Origin: CAXGUU01 sp964012875
Lineage (GTDB): Bacteria; Pseudomonadota; Gammaproteobacteria; Ga0077536
Direction of reading: 5' to 3'
DNA: 7,044 bases
Assembly: GCA_964012875.1 (NCBI GenBank)
Contig: CAXGUU010000172.1
Coordinates: forward strand, 1-7,044
The position numbers and the translations under genes were made by a program. Under the pieces are notes generated by a model. It made no database searches, was not told the origin of the DNA, and saw nothing but the letters and a program-made list of their open reading frames with translations. The stretch's first letter is position 1; the number at the start of each line of letters is the position of its first letter. Of this stretch, positions 6,411-7,044 are shown one piece after another.

Positions 6411-7044
6411 ATGACACCGAAGCCAACTACCAAACCGAACTGGCCAAGCCTGCGCATCGCTCTGAAGATAGTTGCGAGCACAGTGACGATATGTGCGCTA
6501 AGCGCGACTGCAGCGGCCGACGGCTTCATCCTCATGCAATCGACCACGTCGACCCAGAACTCAGGACTTTTTGATCATTTGCTCCCCCTGTATCAAGGGT
6601 TCAGCGGTACGGAGGTTCGCGTTGTTGCCGTGGGTACAGGGCAGGCGCTCAAGAACGCCGCCAGTGGCAACGGTGACGTTCTGATGGTTCATGCCAGGAA
6701 GGCAGAAGAACAATTCATAGCAGACGGTAATGGCGTTGAACGATTTCCGGTTATGTACAACGAGTTCGTCATTATCGGGCCGCACAGCGATCCCGCCGCA
6801 ATAAGTGGGACAACAAATGTAGGCGAGGTGCTCCGAAAGATCGCGGCGGCGGAAGCGCTCTTTATTTCCCGCGGCGACGACAGCGGCACGCACAAACGTG
6901 AGTTGAGTTTGTGGTCGGCGACCGGACTCAATATCGATGCTGCAACCCACGACTGGTACAAAGACACTGGCAGCGGTATGGGGCGAACCCTAAGTATCGC
7001 CATCGAACTCGGCGGCTATACGCTAACCGATCGTGGGACCTGGA
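6411..7044 (+). CDS. tupA: Tungstate ABC transporter substrate-binding protein TupA, 5' part
   Basis: This is the periplasmic binding protein of a TupABC-type tungstate importer, which captures tungstate and delivers it to the membrane permease for tungsten or molybdenum cofactor enzymes. The frame is open to the right edge; 211 residues are visible, and the family is usually about 270-280. A signal peptide with hydrophobic core IALKIVASTVTICALSATAAA is likely cut after A36. TupA signatures follow: STTSTQNSG (44-52, oxyanion-binding loop), AVGTGQALK (73-81), GDVLMVHA (88-95), VMYNEFVIIGP (114-124), ALFISRGDDSGTHK (149-162), TGSGMGRTL (186-194) and YTLTDRGTW (203-211). The ATG lies two bases after the porin stop with no clear Shine-Dalgarno sequence, suggesting translational coupling. 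The permease and ATPase genes would be expected just beyond the window. Related molybdate or phosphate binding proteins lack this combination of motifs. Confidence 0.9.
   Translation, partial: MTPKPTTKPNWPSLRIALKIVASTVTICALSATAAADGFILMQSTTSTQNSGLFDHLLPLYQGFSGTEVRVVAVGTGQALKNAASGNGDVLMVHARKAEEQFIADGNGVERFPVMYNEFVIIGPHSDPAAISGTTNVGEVLRKIAAAEALFISRGDDSGTHKRELSLWSATGLNIDAATHDWYKDTGSGMGRTLSIAIELGGYTLTDRGTW

Noticed and set aside
6561..7003. Minus-strand frames of 104 and 129 codons opposite tupA
   Set aside because: They are antisense shadows; the plus frame has a signal peptide and the full set of TupA motifs.
1..7044. CRISPR arrays, tRNAs, transposon ends, direct repeats
   Set aside because: I looked on both strands for regularly spaced repeats, cloverleaf-like stretches and terminal inverted repeats with target duplications and saw none.

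Overview
The window holds six genes from what is most likely a gammaproteobacterium. Three things suggest this: a near-perfect E. coli-type LexA box, an AspC/TyrB-type aminotransferase whose active-site residues almost match E. coli numbering, and outer-membrane and periplasmic export signals typical of Gram-negatives. The sequence is moderately GC-rich and densely coded. No tRNA, rRNA, CRISPR array or insertion sequence was seen. Taxonomy is inference.

Left part (1-2631): an SOS mutagenesis polymerase gene, dnaE2/imuC, runs leftward off the window edge; its first 617 codons are present. It is preceded by a perfectly palindromic LexA box lying between plausible -35 and -10 elements. Diverging from it is a small exported protein of the DUF992 family, which ends in a strong hairpin terminator.

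Middle (2632-4874): a noncoding stretch of about 295 bases contains one inverted repeat and a weak promoter. It leads into a complete class I aspartate/aromatic aminotransferase. That gene converges, with only 16 bases between the stop codons, on yqeC, an accessory gene for selenium-dependent molybdenum hydroxylases.

Right part (4875-7044): diverging from yqeC is a two-gene unit. The first gene encodes an outer-membrane beta-barrel of the alginate-export porin type. Two bases after its stop begins tupA, the periplasmic binding protein of a tungstate ABC importer, cut by the right edge. With yqeC next door, this suggests a molybdenum/tungsten locus in which the porin may be the outer-membrane entry route for tungstate or a related oxyanion rather than an alginate channel. 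This is the most interesting hypothesis in the window and it is inferred from gene context only.
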